Notes: generated from the sequence alone by a model not told the origin. DNA of 64,000 nt from Croceivirga thetidis (GCF_012272815.1 NZ_JAAWWL010000002.1:1-64000), one strand, 5' to 3'; counted from the stretch's first letter, positions 54,701 to 63,790 are shown. Program-made: numbers and translations.

Positions 54701-57700
54701 ATCTGGTCAAGCAGTGACGATTCCGTTGCCACGGTGGATGACTCAGGAAACGTAACGGCCATCGCCCCAGGAGTAGCGACCATAACGGTCACGACCAATG
54801 ATGGAGGTTACCAGGCGAATACTACGGTTGAGGTCAACGAATTGATCATCCCAGTAAGTGGGGTCACCTTGAACACGGACAGCTTGGTATTGACCGAAGG
54901 GGAGATCGCAAGCCTTACGGCAACGGTCGGTCCGTCGGATGCAAGCGATAAATCAGTAATCTGGTCGAGCAGTGACGATTCCATTGCCACGGTTGATGAC
55001 TCAGGAAACGTAACGGCCATCGCCCCAGGAGTAGCGACCATAACGGTCACGACCAACGACGGAGGTTACCAGGCGAACGCCACGGTTGAGGTCAATGAAT
55101 TGATCATCCCAGTAAGTGGGGTCACCTTGAACACGGATAGCTTGGTATTGACCGAAGGGGAGAACGCAAGCCTTACGGCAACGATCGGTCCGTCGGATGC
55201 CAGCGATAAATCAATAATCTGGTCGAGCAGTGACGATTCCGTTGCCACGGTTGATGACTCAGGAAACGTAACGGCCATTGCCCCAGGAGTAGCGACCATA
55301 ACGGTCACCACCAACGACGGAGGTTACCAGGCGAATGCCACGGTTGAGGTCAATGAATTGATCATCCCAGTAAGTGGGGTCACCTTGAATACGGACAGTT
55401 TGGTATTGACCGAAGGGGAGAGCGCAAGCCTTACCGCAACGGTCGGTCCGTCGGATGCCAGCGATAAATCAGTAATCTGGTCGAGCAGTGACGATTCCAT
55501 TGCCACGGTTGATGACTCAGGAAACGTAACGGCCATTGCCCCAGGAGTAGCGACCATAACGGTCACCACCAACGACAGAGGTTACCAGGCGAATGCCACG
55601 GTTGAGGTCAATGAATTGATCATCCCAGTAAGTGGGGTCACCTTGAACACGGATAGCTTGGTATTGACCGAAGGGGAGAACGCAAGCCTTACGGCAACGA
55701 TCGGTCCATCGGATGCAAGTGATAAATCAGTAATCTGGTCGAGCAGTGACGATTCCGTTGCCACGGTGGATGACTCAGGAAACGTAACGGCCATCGCCCC
55801 AGGAGTAGCGACCATAACGGTCACGACCAACGATGGAGGTTACCAGGCGAACGCCACGGTTGAGGTCAATGAATTGATCATCCCAGTAAGCGGGGTCACC
55901 TTGAACACGGATAGCTTGGTATTGACCGAAGGGGAGAACACAAGCCTTACGGCAACGGTAGGTCCATCGGATGCAAGTGATAAATCAGTAATCTGGTCGA
56001 GCAGTGACGATTCCGTTGCCACCGTGGATGACTCAGGAAACGTAACGGCCATCGCCCCAGGAGTAGCGACCATAACGGTCACGACCAACGATGGAGGTTA
56101 CCAGGCCAATGCCACTGTTGAGGTTAATACTATTATAATCAGCGTTAGCGGTGTTTTACTGAATCCGGAGATTTTCAGTTTGGTCGTTGGAGAATCACAG
56201 GTATTGAATGCAGAGGTATTGCCTGCCAATGCTGATAATAAGGATATTATTTGGTATACGAGCGATGACAGTGTTGCATCAATCAGTGATATAGGTGAGG
56301 TGACCGCACTATCAGAAGGTACTTCGGTTCTAACTGCAAGAACGGTAGATGGTGGCTTCGAGGCCTATAGTACCCTAACTGTATTACCCGGTGGTGGCAA
56401 TGGGATAGCCGTTACTGGTGTTACTTTAGAACCTGAGATATTCAGTATGTCGGTTGGAGATTTGCAAACACTAACTGCAGTCGTATTACCGTCAGATGCG
56501 GACATTAAAGACATTATTTGGTATACCAGTGATGATAGCGTTGCCTTGATTAATGGAAATGGGGAAGTAACAGCAGTAGCCGAAGGAACCTCAGTTCTTA
56601 CGGCCAGAACTGTTGATGGTGGCTTTGAGGCCTATAGTACCCTAACCGTATTACCCGGAGGCGGCAATGGGGTTGCTGTTACTGGTGTTACTTTAGAACC
56701 TGAAATATTCAGTTTGCAAGTTGGTGAGTCGAGAACATTGGATGCCAATGTGCTTCCTTCAGATGCCGATAACAAATCGTTGATTTGGTATACCAGTGAT
56801 GACAGCGTTGCCTTGATTAATGGAAATGGAGAAGTAACAGCAGTAGGTGAAGGAACCTCAGTTCTTACGGCCAGAACGGTAGATGGTGGCTTCGAAGCCT
56901 ACAGTACAGTCACTGTGTTACCTAGTGGTGGCAATGGGGTTGCTGTTACAGGTGTGACATTACAGCCTGAATCCTTTAGTTTGTCTGTTGGAGAATCACG
57001 GACATTAGAGGCTACAGTTTTTCCTGCAAATGCTGATAACCAAGAAATTATATGGTACACAAGCAATGATACTGTTGTTTCAATTAATGGCAACGGAGAG
57101 ATAACCGCATTGAGTGCCGGAACTTCAGTACTTACTGCTCGCACTTTAGACGGTGGTTACGAAGCCTATAGTTCCGTTAATGTAATTTCAGGTGGGCAAG
57201 GTATTGCAGTAACCGGAGTAATTCTTGAACCGGAATTATTAAGTATTTCAATTGGGGAAACAATAGGGCTAACAGCATCCGTGATACCTTCTAATGCCGA
57301 TAATAAAGACTTGATTTGGTATACAACCGACCCGGGTATTGCAACAATAAGTTCCGATGGACTGCTGACAGCTTTGAACGAGGGTGTGGTGGTAATCACT
57401 GCGCGGACTGTTGATGGTGGCTTTGAAGCCTACAGCACGGTTACAAGTGTTGATGCACAACCTGGAACGCTTAGTATAGTACTAGGGGAACTTGCACCAC
57501 AAGACCAATCAATTGTGAATTTAAGGGTAGCGCCAAATCCAATTAATCCAAATTCCACTTTTTCATTGAGCTTTGTGGCCTTTAAAAGTGAACCACTTAC
57601 AGTGGAGTTATGGGATTATAGTGGTAAACGCATTAAGCAAGTATTGGGTAAATCAAATAATGGTTTTAATATCATAGATGTGGATACTTATAATATTTCA

Positions 57701-57769
57701 TCAGGAAGCTATATTATAACAGTTAAAGTAGCCGATGATATGTTCTCAAAACAACTGATAATTAAATAA
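51713..57769 (+). CDS. Giant T9SS cargo: sugar dehydrogenase + dihaem cytochrome c + PA14 + 11 Big_2
   Basis: A 2018-residue protein. After a signal peptide comes a PQQ-type sugar dehydrogenase propeller (about 45-455; 'STHRGGGIAFGQDGFLYIPTGD' with the likely catalytic His, 'GHRNPHRMTMD' with the Arg-Asn pair, 'GKNYGWPLYEG'). Residues 460-785 form a cytochrome c module like the SO2930/HNE_0200-type dihaem proteins, with CIACH (near 609) and CAYCH (near 690) and a possible distal Met in 'VMMPPLAKNK'. A PA14 domain (790-956) follows, which often binds carbohydrate, then eleven Big_2 Ig-like domains (962-1915), the first six almost identical. The C-terminus ('LRVAPNPINPNSTFSL' ... 'ISSGSYIITVKVADDMFSKQLIIK'-like ending) is a type A T9SS sorting domain, so export across the outer membrane and attachment or release there are predicted. 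No exact promoter box; TTCTTTTG near 51680 is one mismatch off. Confidence 0.92.
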   Translation: MKKHYTSIGIAILLISIIYSFTNLNLFSPPGLTSPEPIGNFLNGNFPDISPEGDPYVEAFPNLTFDSPLTFTPVPDSNVLVVGQRDGKIYWFDNRDDVPTKNLVADLSNEVGVVWDGGFLGLAIHPEFGNTGKNYFYLYYTTKDGQGRDYPNAFVSGFGCDREDYWGGFLILKRIEVNPNTFTRIASNDLVMMKKRMFSSTHRGGGIAFGQDGFLYIPTGDQSAYSKPQNSTTNLDGGVLRIDVNSDSSKSHPPIRKMPQGGRFADEISGVGYYIPDDNPFLSPDGSRFEEYYTVGHRNPHRMTMDRVTGTFYIGEIGEGTHEEINVISPGKNYGWPLYEGYRFSGRCTTMLDNMPHEGPLVAFPRSQANAIIGGYVYRGSAMPDFYGKYICADYGTGEEIWAVDTATGEYELITQFSPTNIISFGEDNSGELYLLSQGNNVTLYKLRQTGGLNGSFPNLLSETGAFKNLQTLEPSEGVLPYELIEPFWSDGAEKKRWMVIPNDGTHNTPAEQISFSEDGDWEFPVGSVLIKHFELPIDERNPTLTRRLETRFSVKASNGSFYYLTYKWNNQQTDATLLNSGLSENVQITKADGSNEFQVWDYPSTQDCIACHNPATGGTLGTRTRYLNSDYTYSKSGLTGNQLVTLSHLGILNAPITDATTQNFQTYKALNDFNASLDERARSYLDLNCAYCHRPGATGERAQFDLRLSNSFDQTGLLVAGTNTPLGIPGEKILVPGNAAASILYHRTDSADPTVMMPPLAKNKIDETAVALLEDWINQMDPNLVPQECTASGTILLERYNNIGGIALNDLFNAPNYPDNPSSTQQINSFEIAVNSGDNYGVKVSGFLCPPESGVYYFWVSGDDESRLDISTDQNPANISTIANVPGWTSSRQWNKFQEQKSNAVQLIKGQRYYIQAFMKESGGGDNLAVGWRRPSDGNGQTPAEIIPGNVLSPWANNVFVTDVSVNPENLVLTEGENTSLTATVSPSDASDKSVIWSSSDDSVATVDDSGNVTAIAPGVATITVTTNDGGYQANTTVEVNELIIPVSGVTLNTDSLVLTEGEIASLTATVGPSDASDKSVIWSSSDDSIATVDDSGNVTAIAPGVATITVTTNDGGYQANATVEVNELIIPVSGVTLNTDSLVLTEGENASLTATIGPSDASDKSIIWSSSDDSVATVDDSGNVTAIAPGVATITVTTNDGGYQANATVEVNELIIPVSGVTLNTDSLVLTEGESASLTATVGPSDASDKSVIWSSSDDSIATVDDSGNVTAIAPGVATITVTTNDRGYQANATVEVNELIIPVSGVTLNTDSLVLTEGENASLTATIGPSDASDKSVIWSSSDDSVATVDDSGNVTAIAPGVATITVTTNDGGYQANATVEVNELIIPVSGVTLNTDSLVLTEGENTSLTATVGPSDASDKSVIWSSSDDSVATVDDSGNVTAIAPGVATITVTTNDGGYQANATVEVNTIIISVSGVLLNPEIFSLVVGESQVLNAEVLPANADNKDIIWYTSDDSVASISDIGEVTALSEGTSVLTARTVDGGFEAYSTLTVLPGGGNGIAVTGVTLEPEIFSMSVGDLQTLTAVVLPSDADIKDIIWYTSDDSVALINGNGEVTAVAEGTSVLTARTVDGGFEAYSTLTVLPGGGNGVAVTGVTLEPEIFSLQVGESRTLDANVLPSDADNKSLIWYTSDDSVALINGNGEVTAVGEGTSVLTARTVDGGFEAYSTVTVLPSGGNGVAVTGVTLQPESFSLSVGESRTLEATVFPANADNQEIIWYTSNDTVVSINGNGEITALSAGTSVLTARTLDGGYEAYSSVNVISGGQGIAVTGVILEPELLSISIGETIGLTASVIPSNADNKDLIWYTTDPGIATISSDGLLTALNEGVVVITARTVDGGFEAYSTVTSVDAQPGTLSIVLGELAPQDQSIVNLRVAPNPINPNSTFSLSFVAFKSEPLTVELWDYSGKRIKQVLGKSNNGFNIIDVDTYNISSGSYIITVKVADDMFSKQLIIK
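54596..56143 (+). repeat. Six near-identical 258-bp Big_2 repeats
   Basis: Units start at 54596, 54854, 55112, 55370, 55628 and 55886, each coding 86 residues (V-[ST]-[DG]-V-[ST] ... VEVNELIIP). Differences are mostly single bases (for example GEN/GEI/GES before the Ala or Thr-Ser; TVG/TIG; one DGGY to DRGY). The units are GC-richer than the flanking coding sequence. Such identity implies recent amplification or gene conversion. Confidence 0.93.
56144..57466 (+). repeat. Five diverged Big_2 repeats (264-267 bp units)
   Basis: Units start at 56144, 56411, 56678, 56945 and 57209. They share the pattern VTGVTLEPE.FSL.VGE...L.A.VLP..AD.K..IWYTSDDSV but differ at many positions, unlike the six upstream units. 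They end in a Gly-rich linker (LPGGGNG). Confidence 0.88.
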
Positions 57770-57785
57770 AATACACAAAGATAAA

Positions 57786-57821
57786 AGTCCAGAAATTCAA
57801 TATTTTTTGATTTTCTGGACT
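57786..57821 (+). terminator. Hairpin after the 2018-residue gene
   Basis: Stem AGTCCAGAAA/TTTCTGGACT (57786-57795 and 57812-57821), 17 bases after the stop. The loop itself contains TCAA/TTGA. No T-run follows, so it may be a weak terminator or an mRNA 3'-end stabiliser. The rest of the 270-base gap to the next gene holds nothing else I recognise. Confidence 0.5.
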
Positions 57822-58039
57822 ATCATATCTACTCGAAACGGAGTAAGGTTTTATTACCAAAATAAAAATCGTTACTTTAAAATGAGATATAAGCTAATAC
57901 TGTTTACACCCCTAATTAGAGGGAATAACCCTTAATGGAAAATTGGTGAATTAATGATACAGATAGATCTTAATAAAAATAGTTACCGACGAATCTGACA
58001 ATTCATTAATTTTAGATGATAACCAAACTAAATTGACAA

Positions 58040-61000
58040 TTGAAAAATACCCTTGGTAAAATAAGCAAAAGGGTCTTTCAAAAGCTCTCCTTAGTACTCA
58101 GTGTTCTGCTGTTGTCCAGCTTTGTGCTCATTGTTGGCAATCTGGACTCAAGAAAAGGAGTTATTCCCAAAATCACGTTTTCAGAGCAAGAGGTAGGTAC
58201 TATTATTAGTCCTCAAATGGGAGTTCGCCATATGAACCAACCCAGTGTGTTTAACGGTTATGTAATTCTTGCCGGAAATGCAGAACACGAGGTATGGGAT
58301 ATATCAAACCCTTACGCTCCTGTTAAGCTTGCCGAGATGATAAGTTCTCACAAAAACGGAGAAGCAGAGTCACATCAGGTAACTTATGGCAAGGATATTA
58401 ATGGTAAGTATTATTTAGCTACGATTTCTGGTAGGGGTTTTGATATTTGGGATGTATCTCAAACAACAAATCCTTTATATGTAAAAGCGGTAGAGATAGA
58501 AGGCGTTAATTATGGTGACGTAGATAACGCTATCTGGGGGCTGAGCTGGCAAGGCAACTATTTGTATATAGGTGCCACCAACCAAGGATTGTTGATTTTT
58601 GACGTTAGCAATGTGACCAACCCAGTCCTTGTAAGCAGTTTATCACGTTCTGAACTTGGAGGGGTATATGCAGGTCCTTTATTTGCTGTTGGAAATCTTT
58701 TGACAATCACAACACCAAAAGAGTACGCTGGTATAGCCACAGTGGATATCAGCAATCCTGAAAATCCAATTTTATTGGATTCAAAAACCTTTAATGAGAA
58801 AAGCTATATAGGGGGCTTTTACGGAAAACATGCGTATTTAATAAATCCATTCCGAAAAATAGATGTAACCAGTAATCCCAATGAAATTCAATTGGTTTCT
58901 TCTTTATCGAATCCCATTGCGGAATACATGAGTTTTGCTGAAAATCATTTATTTCTTGGAGGATTACGTGGTGGTACCCAAGGTCTTTACAAGTATGATA
59001 TTTCAAACGAAAATCAACTGCAACTAAAAACAAGAATTCAAGGTCGGAATTCTGGTTTTGACGACCAATTTTCAGTACCAATTGGAAATATGGTCGTAAT
59101 GGCTGACGATCAATTCTATAATAACTCTTACGTGAGTGCAGTAATGGCGGTACATGATACTCAGCCAGATAATAATGGACCTTCAGTGTTGTATTTTAAC
59201 CCTGGGAGTGATTTACAGAATGCCTCGGTCTCAACGAATATTGGGATATCTTTTGATGATTGGATAGAATTGACCTCAGTTGATGCTAATAGTTTTCAAG
59301 TTATAGATGATTCTGGGAATCAAGTTCAAGGCCGTTGGGGGCTTACCTACACAACTTTGAATTTTTCTCCGGCTCAGCCACTAAAAGAGGCCACTGAATA
59401 TCGGGTATTTTTGCCACAAGGAGGAGTAAAAGACTTATCTGGGAATGGTTTAAAAAATGCTTTTGAATTCAGTTTTACTACAGAAGGTGAACAGACGTTA
59501 CCAGATGAGAATATCGAGCTTTATGAAACCCCTCCAACCGAATTAGGAAATCCAACAGTTTTTAGGATTTTAAATCCTAAACCGGAACTAAGATATCAAT
59601 GGGATTTGGGAGATGGGGCGCAAAATGTTGGTGCTGAAATAAGTCACACATATCAAGATCCAGGTAGATACCCAGTATTGGTAACCGCTTATCGGAACCC
59701 AGACGAAGATGGTGTTTTTGATGTTGTAAACGCCGACTTATCTGGTGGGGTTATTTTGTCCTCAATCCATTCTGGGGCAAATAGAAATACATATGCCGAT
59801 TTTCCCTCCGAACAAGGTGATAATGTCTCTATTACTTGGTCGTTGAACCAAGCTACTTCTAGAAATGTGAAAATTGATTTTCGTTATGCTTCACTCGGTA
59901 ATTCTAGGGCCTTAAATCTATATATGAATGGCTTATTCATTCAAAGATTGGATTTTCCTAATACAAATAGTTGGGAAATATGGAATGCAGTAAGCACCAC
60001 AACCTTGAATTTGCCCGCTGGAACAAATACAATTGAATTAAGGGCAAATGCAGGAACTTCTGGCCCAAACATAGATTATTTGTTCATATCCGATGGCTCA
60101 GAAAATACTGGTGACGAATATTCAGTTGTGGACACTTTTGCGTTTACACAAATAGTGTTTGAACCAGTTCCTGTGCTTAAACCACAACAAAGCAGCGCGC
60201 TTCATTTGTTGGAAAATAAACTATGGGTTGCCAACGCTGACGCAAATAGTGTAACAGTAATTGACTTAGAAAGTTTGGAAAGAATGGCTGAAGTCTCAGT
60301 TGGAATGAGACCGATAGCAATAGCCTCTGACAATCAGAATAGGTTATGGGTTTTAAATAAGGATTCTTGGAACATTACCCTCTTAGATGAGACTTCGGGA
60401 GAACTTATGAACGAAGTTACACTGCCATACGCCTCTCGCCCAACTGCTATTTTACTTTCCCCTGAAAAGGATTATGCTTATGTTGTTCTTTCATCCCTAG
60501 CACAAGTTTTAAAAATTAACACCCAGACCTTATCAACAGAAAAAACTCTTTCAATTCCGAAAGACGATAACGGAATTTTGCCAGAGTTAGGTAGTATGGC
60601 CATGACTGCGGAAGGCGATAAAATATATGTGCTAAGGTTTATTTCATCTGATATCTATGGGCAAGTTTTTGCAATAAACACGGCTGATTTGAGTATGGTG
60701 AAGCAAATTCCCTTAGAATATTCCGAAGGTTTGGATAGCTCTGGTTTTTCTAGAGGTTTGCCTAACTATTTAGCAAGTATAGCAATTAGTCCAGATGGGA
60801 AATTGGCTTGCATTCCATCCAAGAAAGACAATGTTTTAAGAGGCACTTCGCGAGACGGGAATCCTTTGACCCATGATTTAACGGTTCGGGCAATAAATTC
60901 ATTCATTAATCTTGAAAATGACGAGGAATTAGGCAATAAAAGAATCGATATGGATAATATTGATAGGGGCCACACAGCAGTATTCAATGAATTGGGAGAT

Positions 61001-63628
61001 TTGGTCTATGTAAGTCAACCTGGCAATAATCAGATCTGGGTAATTGAAACTTCAACGGGAAATAAAATAAACGAAATTGATACGAATAAAACACCACAGG
61101 CAATGCTTATAGATGACGAAAATGAGTATTTGCTTGTTCACAATTTCTTATCAAGAAGTATTTCTGTTTTTCAATTAGATACAAATGGTGTGAACTGGAA
61201 TTTTTTAATTGAAATACCATTGTTGAATTCTGAACCATTGGCCCCAGAAGTTTTAAAAGGAAAACAGCTTTTTTACGATGCCACTTCCACGAAATTGAAT
61301 ATGGAAGGCTATATGAGTTGTGTTTCCTGTCATATGGATGGTGGCCATGATGGCAGAGTTTGGGATTTCACAAATCTGGGTGAAGGTCTAAGAAATACAA
61401 TTGACCTGAGAGGTAAGGCTGGTACTCGAGAAGGTGCATTGCATTGGTCTGCTAATTTTGATGAAGTACACGATTTTGAAAATCAAATAAGAATTCTTGG
61501 AAGCGGCACTGGTTTAATGGATGATTCGGATTTTTCTTCAGGCACTATAGAGGAGCCCTTGGGAGATTCAAAAGCAGGTTATTCTGAAGAATTGGATGCC
61601 TTGAACGCCTACGTTAGTTCGCTAGGTATTCATCTTCCAAGCCCTTATAGAAATCAAGATGGTTCCATGACATCCGATGGTCAGTTGGGTAAGCAACTAT
61701 TTAATGATTTGAGATGTTTTCAGTGTCACGGTGACAATCACTTTACCGATAGTCCAGTAGGAATCACCCATGACATCGGAACAATAGGTGGATCAAGCGG
61801 AAATAGTGATGGAAAAGAATTGTTAGGAATCGATACACCAGGTTTGCGGGGAATTTGGAATACAGCGCCTTATTTACATGATGGTTCAGCTCCAACCTTG
61901 AAAAGCATATTCACCGAAAAAAATCAATTGGAAGCTCATGCATCAACTTCTAATTTATCGACCGATGAGCTAAACCAATTAATTTCATATCTGAACCAAT
62001 TAGATGATAGTTCCGATGTTGCCCAAAATAATACCATTGAGGTTTCATTGAATACTACAGAAACCAACAATGAAATCTATGTTGGCAATGCTGTAGAATT
62101 ATCCGTAACCTCAAATATTGAGAACATAAACGCTGTCCATTACTATTTGAATGGTGACCTAATAAATACTAGTTCTGATTACCCCTTTACCATTACGTGG
62201 ATTCCAGAGAACTCTGGCAATATCCCTTTAAAGGCAAAAGTCTTTTATGGTGATACTGGTCGAGCAGTCGTAACTAATGTGAAGCGATTAATGGTGCAAG
62301 AGTCAACAAGGGTCACTTCTGTTTTGACAAACCCAGAAAGTGTTGACCTGAATTTAGGTGAAACTGTAAAACTGAATGTCACGGTTAACCCAGAAAACGC
62401 CACAAATAGACAAGTAATTTGGTCGAGTTCAGATGAAAGTATAGCTCAGGTAGACCAAAGCGGTACGGTCATAGCTGTGAAAGAGGGGAATGCAAACATA
62501 ACCGCTACATCAGTAGATGGAGGTCATACAGCGCTTACCGAAGTAACCGTGATTAATTCCTTTATTTCTGTAACTGGAATAAATCTGGAATCATCCGAAG
62601 TAGAATTATTTGAAGGTGAGACATTTCTATTATCGGCAGTTGTTAGTCCATCCAATGCAACAGATGCCAGCCTTACTTGGAATTCAGAAAATAACGAAGT
62701 TGTAACTGTTGATTCCAGCGGACAGCTAAATGCCATTTCTGAAGGTACAACAGTCGTTACAGTAACAACTAATGACGGAGGTTATTCTGCGAGCGCAAAT
62801 ATTTCGGTAAGAAAAATAGAAGTATCAGTATCAGGTATTGAGGTTCAACCTGAGACCATAGAATTGATTGTTGGGGAATCATTTGATATTACAGTTGAAG
62901 TAATACCAAGTGATGCTTCAAACAAATCTGTTTTGTGGTTTTCCGAAGATAATTCAATAGCATCGGTAGACCAGAATGGTAGTGTTATGGCCAAGTCTGA
63001 AGGTGAAACACAAATTACCATTGAATCGGTCGATGGAGGATATACTGCTTTCGTTGTCGTAAACGTAACTGAGAATACCACCCAGTCGATTGCTTTGGAA
63101 GGAATTGAGTTAAACCCCAAAAGAGTTGCTCTAGAAGTAGGTCAAAAAGCAAAGTTATTTCCATTATTTTTTCCTTCAAATGCCACGAACCAAAAACTGT
63201 TTTGGGAAACAAGTAATCCTCTAATTGCAATGATAAGTGCCGACGGTGAAATAACTGGTGTATCAAATGGTAACACAAAGATTAGGGCAACGTCGGAAGA
63301 TGGAGGTTTTACTTCGGAGGCTAATATTGTGGTAATTACACCTGCTGGTACAAAGGAAGATTTAACTAGTCTTACAATTGTGCCAAATCCGGCTAGTGAA
63401 GTTCTTGAAATAAGTCTTAAGGATTTTGACAACGGAACAATCGCAATTAGAAGAATATCTTTTTTTCAAATTAACGGTAAAGAAGTCTTACGCCTTGATG
63501 GAAGATTTTTAGATATGAACAACACAAAATTAGAATTGGATATTTCAAGTTTAGCCCAGGGAAATTATGTAATATCAATTTTTACGCAACGACATGGTGT
63601 TATTTCTAAACGCCTAATTGTTAATTGA
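58040..63628 (+). CDS. Giant T9SS cargo: propellers + PKD/CBM6-like + dihaem module + 4 Big_2
   Basis: A 1862-residue protein. The start is TTG at 58040: a TGA stands two codons upstream in frame and the next ATG is after the signal peptide (FQKLSLVLSVLLLSSFVLIVG). Order of modules: LVIVD-type propeller repeats (about 50-380; 'EHEVWDISNPYAPVKLAEM'), an Ig-like Big_5-type domain (385-480), a PKD domain ('YQWDLGDG' near 515), a CBM6-like domain (565-690; 'DFPSEQGDNVSITWSLNQA'), a YVTN propeller (713-1053; 'NKLWVANADANSVTVIDLE'), then a dihaem module with CVSCH (near 1094), CFQCH (near 1226) and 'TPGLRGIWNTAPYLHDGS', the hallmark of MauG/CcpA-like dihaem proteins. An Ig-like domain, four diverged Big_2 domains and a T9SS type A sorting domain ('IVPNPASEVLEIS'...'GNYVISIFTQRHGVISKRLIVN'-type end) follow. 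Confidence 0.9.
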   Translation: MKNTLGKISKRVFQKLSLVLSVLLLSSFVLIVGNLDSRKGVIPKITFSEQEVGTIISPQMGVRHMNQPSVFNGYVILAGNAEHEVWDISNPYAPVKLAEMISSHKNGEAESHQVTYGKDINGKYYLATISGRGFDIWDVSQTTNPLYVKAVEIEGVNYGDVDNAIWGLSWQGNYLYIGATNQGLLIFDVSNVTNPVLVSSLSRSELGGVYAGPLFAVGNLLTITTPKEYAGIATVDISNPENPILLDSKTFNEKSYIGGFYGKHAYLINPFRKIDVTSNPNEIQLVSSLSNPIAEYMSFAENHLFLGGLRGGTQGLYKYDISNENQLQLKTRIQGRNSGFDDQFSVPIGNMVVMADDQFYNNSYVSAVMAVHDTQPDNNGPSVLYFNPGSDLQNASVSTNIGISFDDWIELTSVDANSFQVIDDSGNQVQGRWGLTYTTLNFSPAQPLKEATEYRVFLPQGGVKDLSGNGLKNAFEFSFTTEGEQTLPDENIELYETPPTELGNPTVFRILNPKPELRYQWDLGDGAQNVGAEISHTYQDPGRYPVLVTAYRNPDEDGVFDVVNADLSGGVILSSIHSGANRNTYADFPSEQGDNVSITWSLNQATSRNVKIDFRYASLGNSRALNLYMNGLFIQRLDFPNTNSWEIWNAVSTTTLNLPAGTNTIELRANAGTSGPNIDYLFISDGSENTGDEYSVVDTFAFTQIVFEPVPVLKPQQSSALHLLENKLWVANADANSVTVIDLESLERMAEVSVGMRPIAIASDNQNRLWVLNKDSWNITLLDETSGELMNEVTLPYASRPTAILLSPEKDYAYVVLSSLAQVLKINTQTLSTEKTLSIPKDDNGILPELGSMAMTAEGDKIYVLRFISSDIYGQVFAINTADLSMVKQIPLEYSEGLDSSGFSRGLPNYLASIAISPDGKLACIPSKKDNVLRGTSRDGNPLTHDLTVRAINSFINLENDEELGNKRIDMDNIDRGHTAVFNELGDLVYVSQPGNNQIWVIETSTGNKINEIDTNKTPQAMLIDDENEYLLVHNFLSRSISVFQLDTNGVNWNFLIEIPLLNSEPLAPEVLKGKQLFYDATSTKLNMEGYMSCVSCHMDGGHDGRVWDFTNLGEGLRNTIDLRGKAGTREGALHWSANFDEVHDFENQIRILGSGTGLMDDSDFSSGTIEEPLGDSKAGYSEELDALNAYVSSLGIHLPSPYRNQDGSMTSDGQLGKQLFNDLRCFQCHGDNHFTDSPVGITHDIGTIGGSSGNSDGKELLGIDTPGLRGIWNTAPYLHDGSAPTLKSIFTEKNQLEAHASTSNLSTDELNQLISYLNQLDDSSDVAQNNTIEVSLNTTETNNEIYVGNAVELSVTSNIENINAVHYYLNGDLINTSSDYPFTITWIPENSGNIPLKAKVFYGDTGRAVVTNVKRLMVQESTRVTSVLTNPESVDLNLGETVKLNVTVNPENATNRQVIWSSSDESIAQVDQSGTVIAVKEGNANITATSVDGGHTALTEVTVINSFISVTGINLESSEVELFEGETFLLSAVVSPSNATDASLTWNSENNEVVTVDSSGQLNAISEGTTVVTVTTNDGGYSASANISVRKIEVSVSGIEVQPETIELIVGESFDITVEVIPSDASNKSVLWFSEDNSIASVDQNGSVMAKSEGETQITIESVDGGYTAFVVVNVTENTTQSIALEGIELNPKRVALEVGQKAKLFPLFFPSNATNQKLFWETSNPLIAMISADGEITGVSNGNTKIRATSEDGGFTSEANIVVITPAGTKEDLTSLTIVPNPASEVLEISLKDFDNGTIAIRRISFFQINGKEVLRLDGRFLDMNNTKLELDISSLAQGNYVISIFTQRHGVISKRLIVN

Positions 63629-63761
63629 AAAATTTTAAAGTCCTTTAAAGGTTGTTGTTTGACAAATAGCCGAAATCACGTATTATAAGAATTATTAAAA
63701 GGTTTAAAATCTAATATACTAGAAGTACACATCGCATCGATATTTTAAAACATCTGCATAA

Positions 63762-63790
63762 AAAAATCCCGGGTATAACCCGGGATTTTT
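63762..63790. terminator. Bidirectional terminator
   Basis: Perfect 13-bp stem AAAAATCCCGGGT/ACCCGGGATTTTT with a three-base loop. A and T runs on both sides let it stop rightward transcription from the giant gene and leftward transcription from the right-edge gene. Confidence 0.85.

Noticed and set aside
54460-56088. Six regularly spaced antisense open frames of 82-112 codons across the Big_2 repeats
   Set aside because: They recur every 258 bases with the same sequence and are by-products of the repeat composition; none has a signal, domain or promoter.
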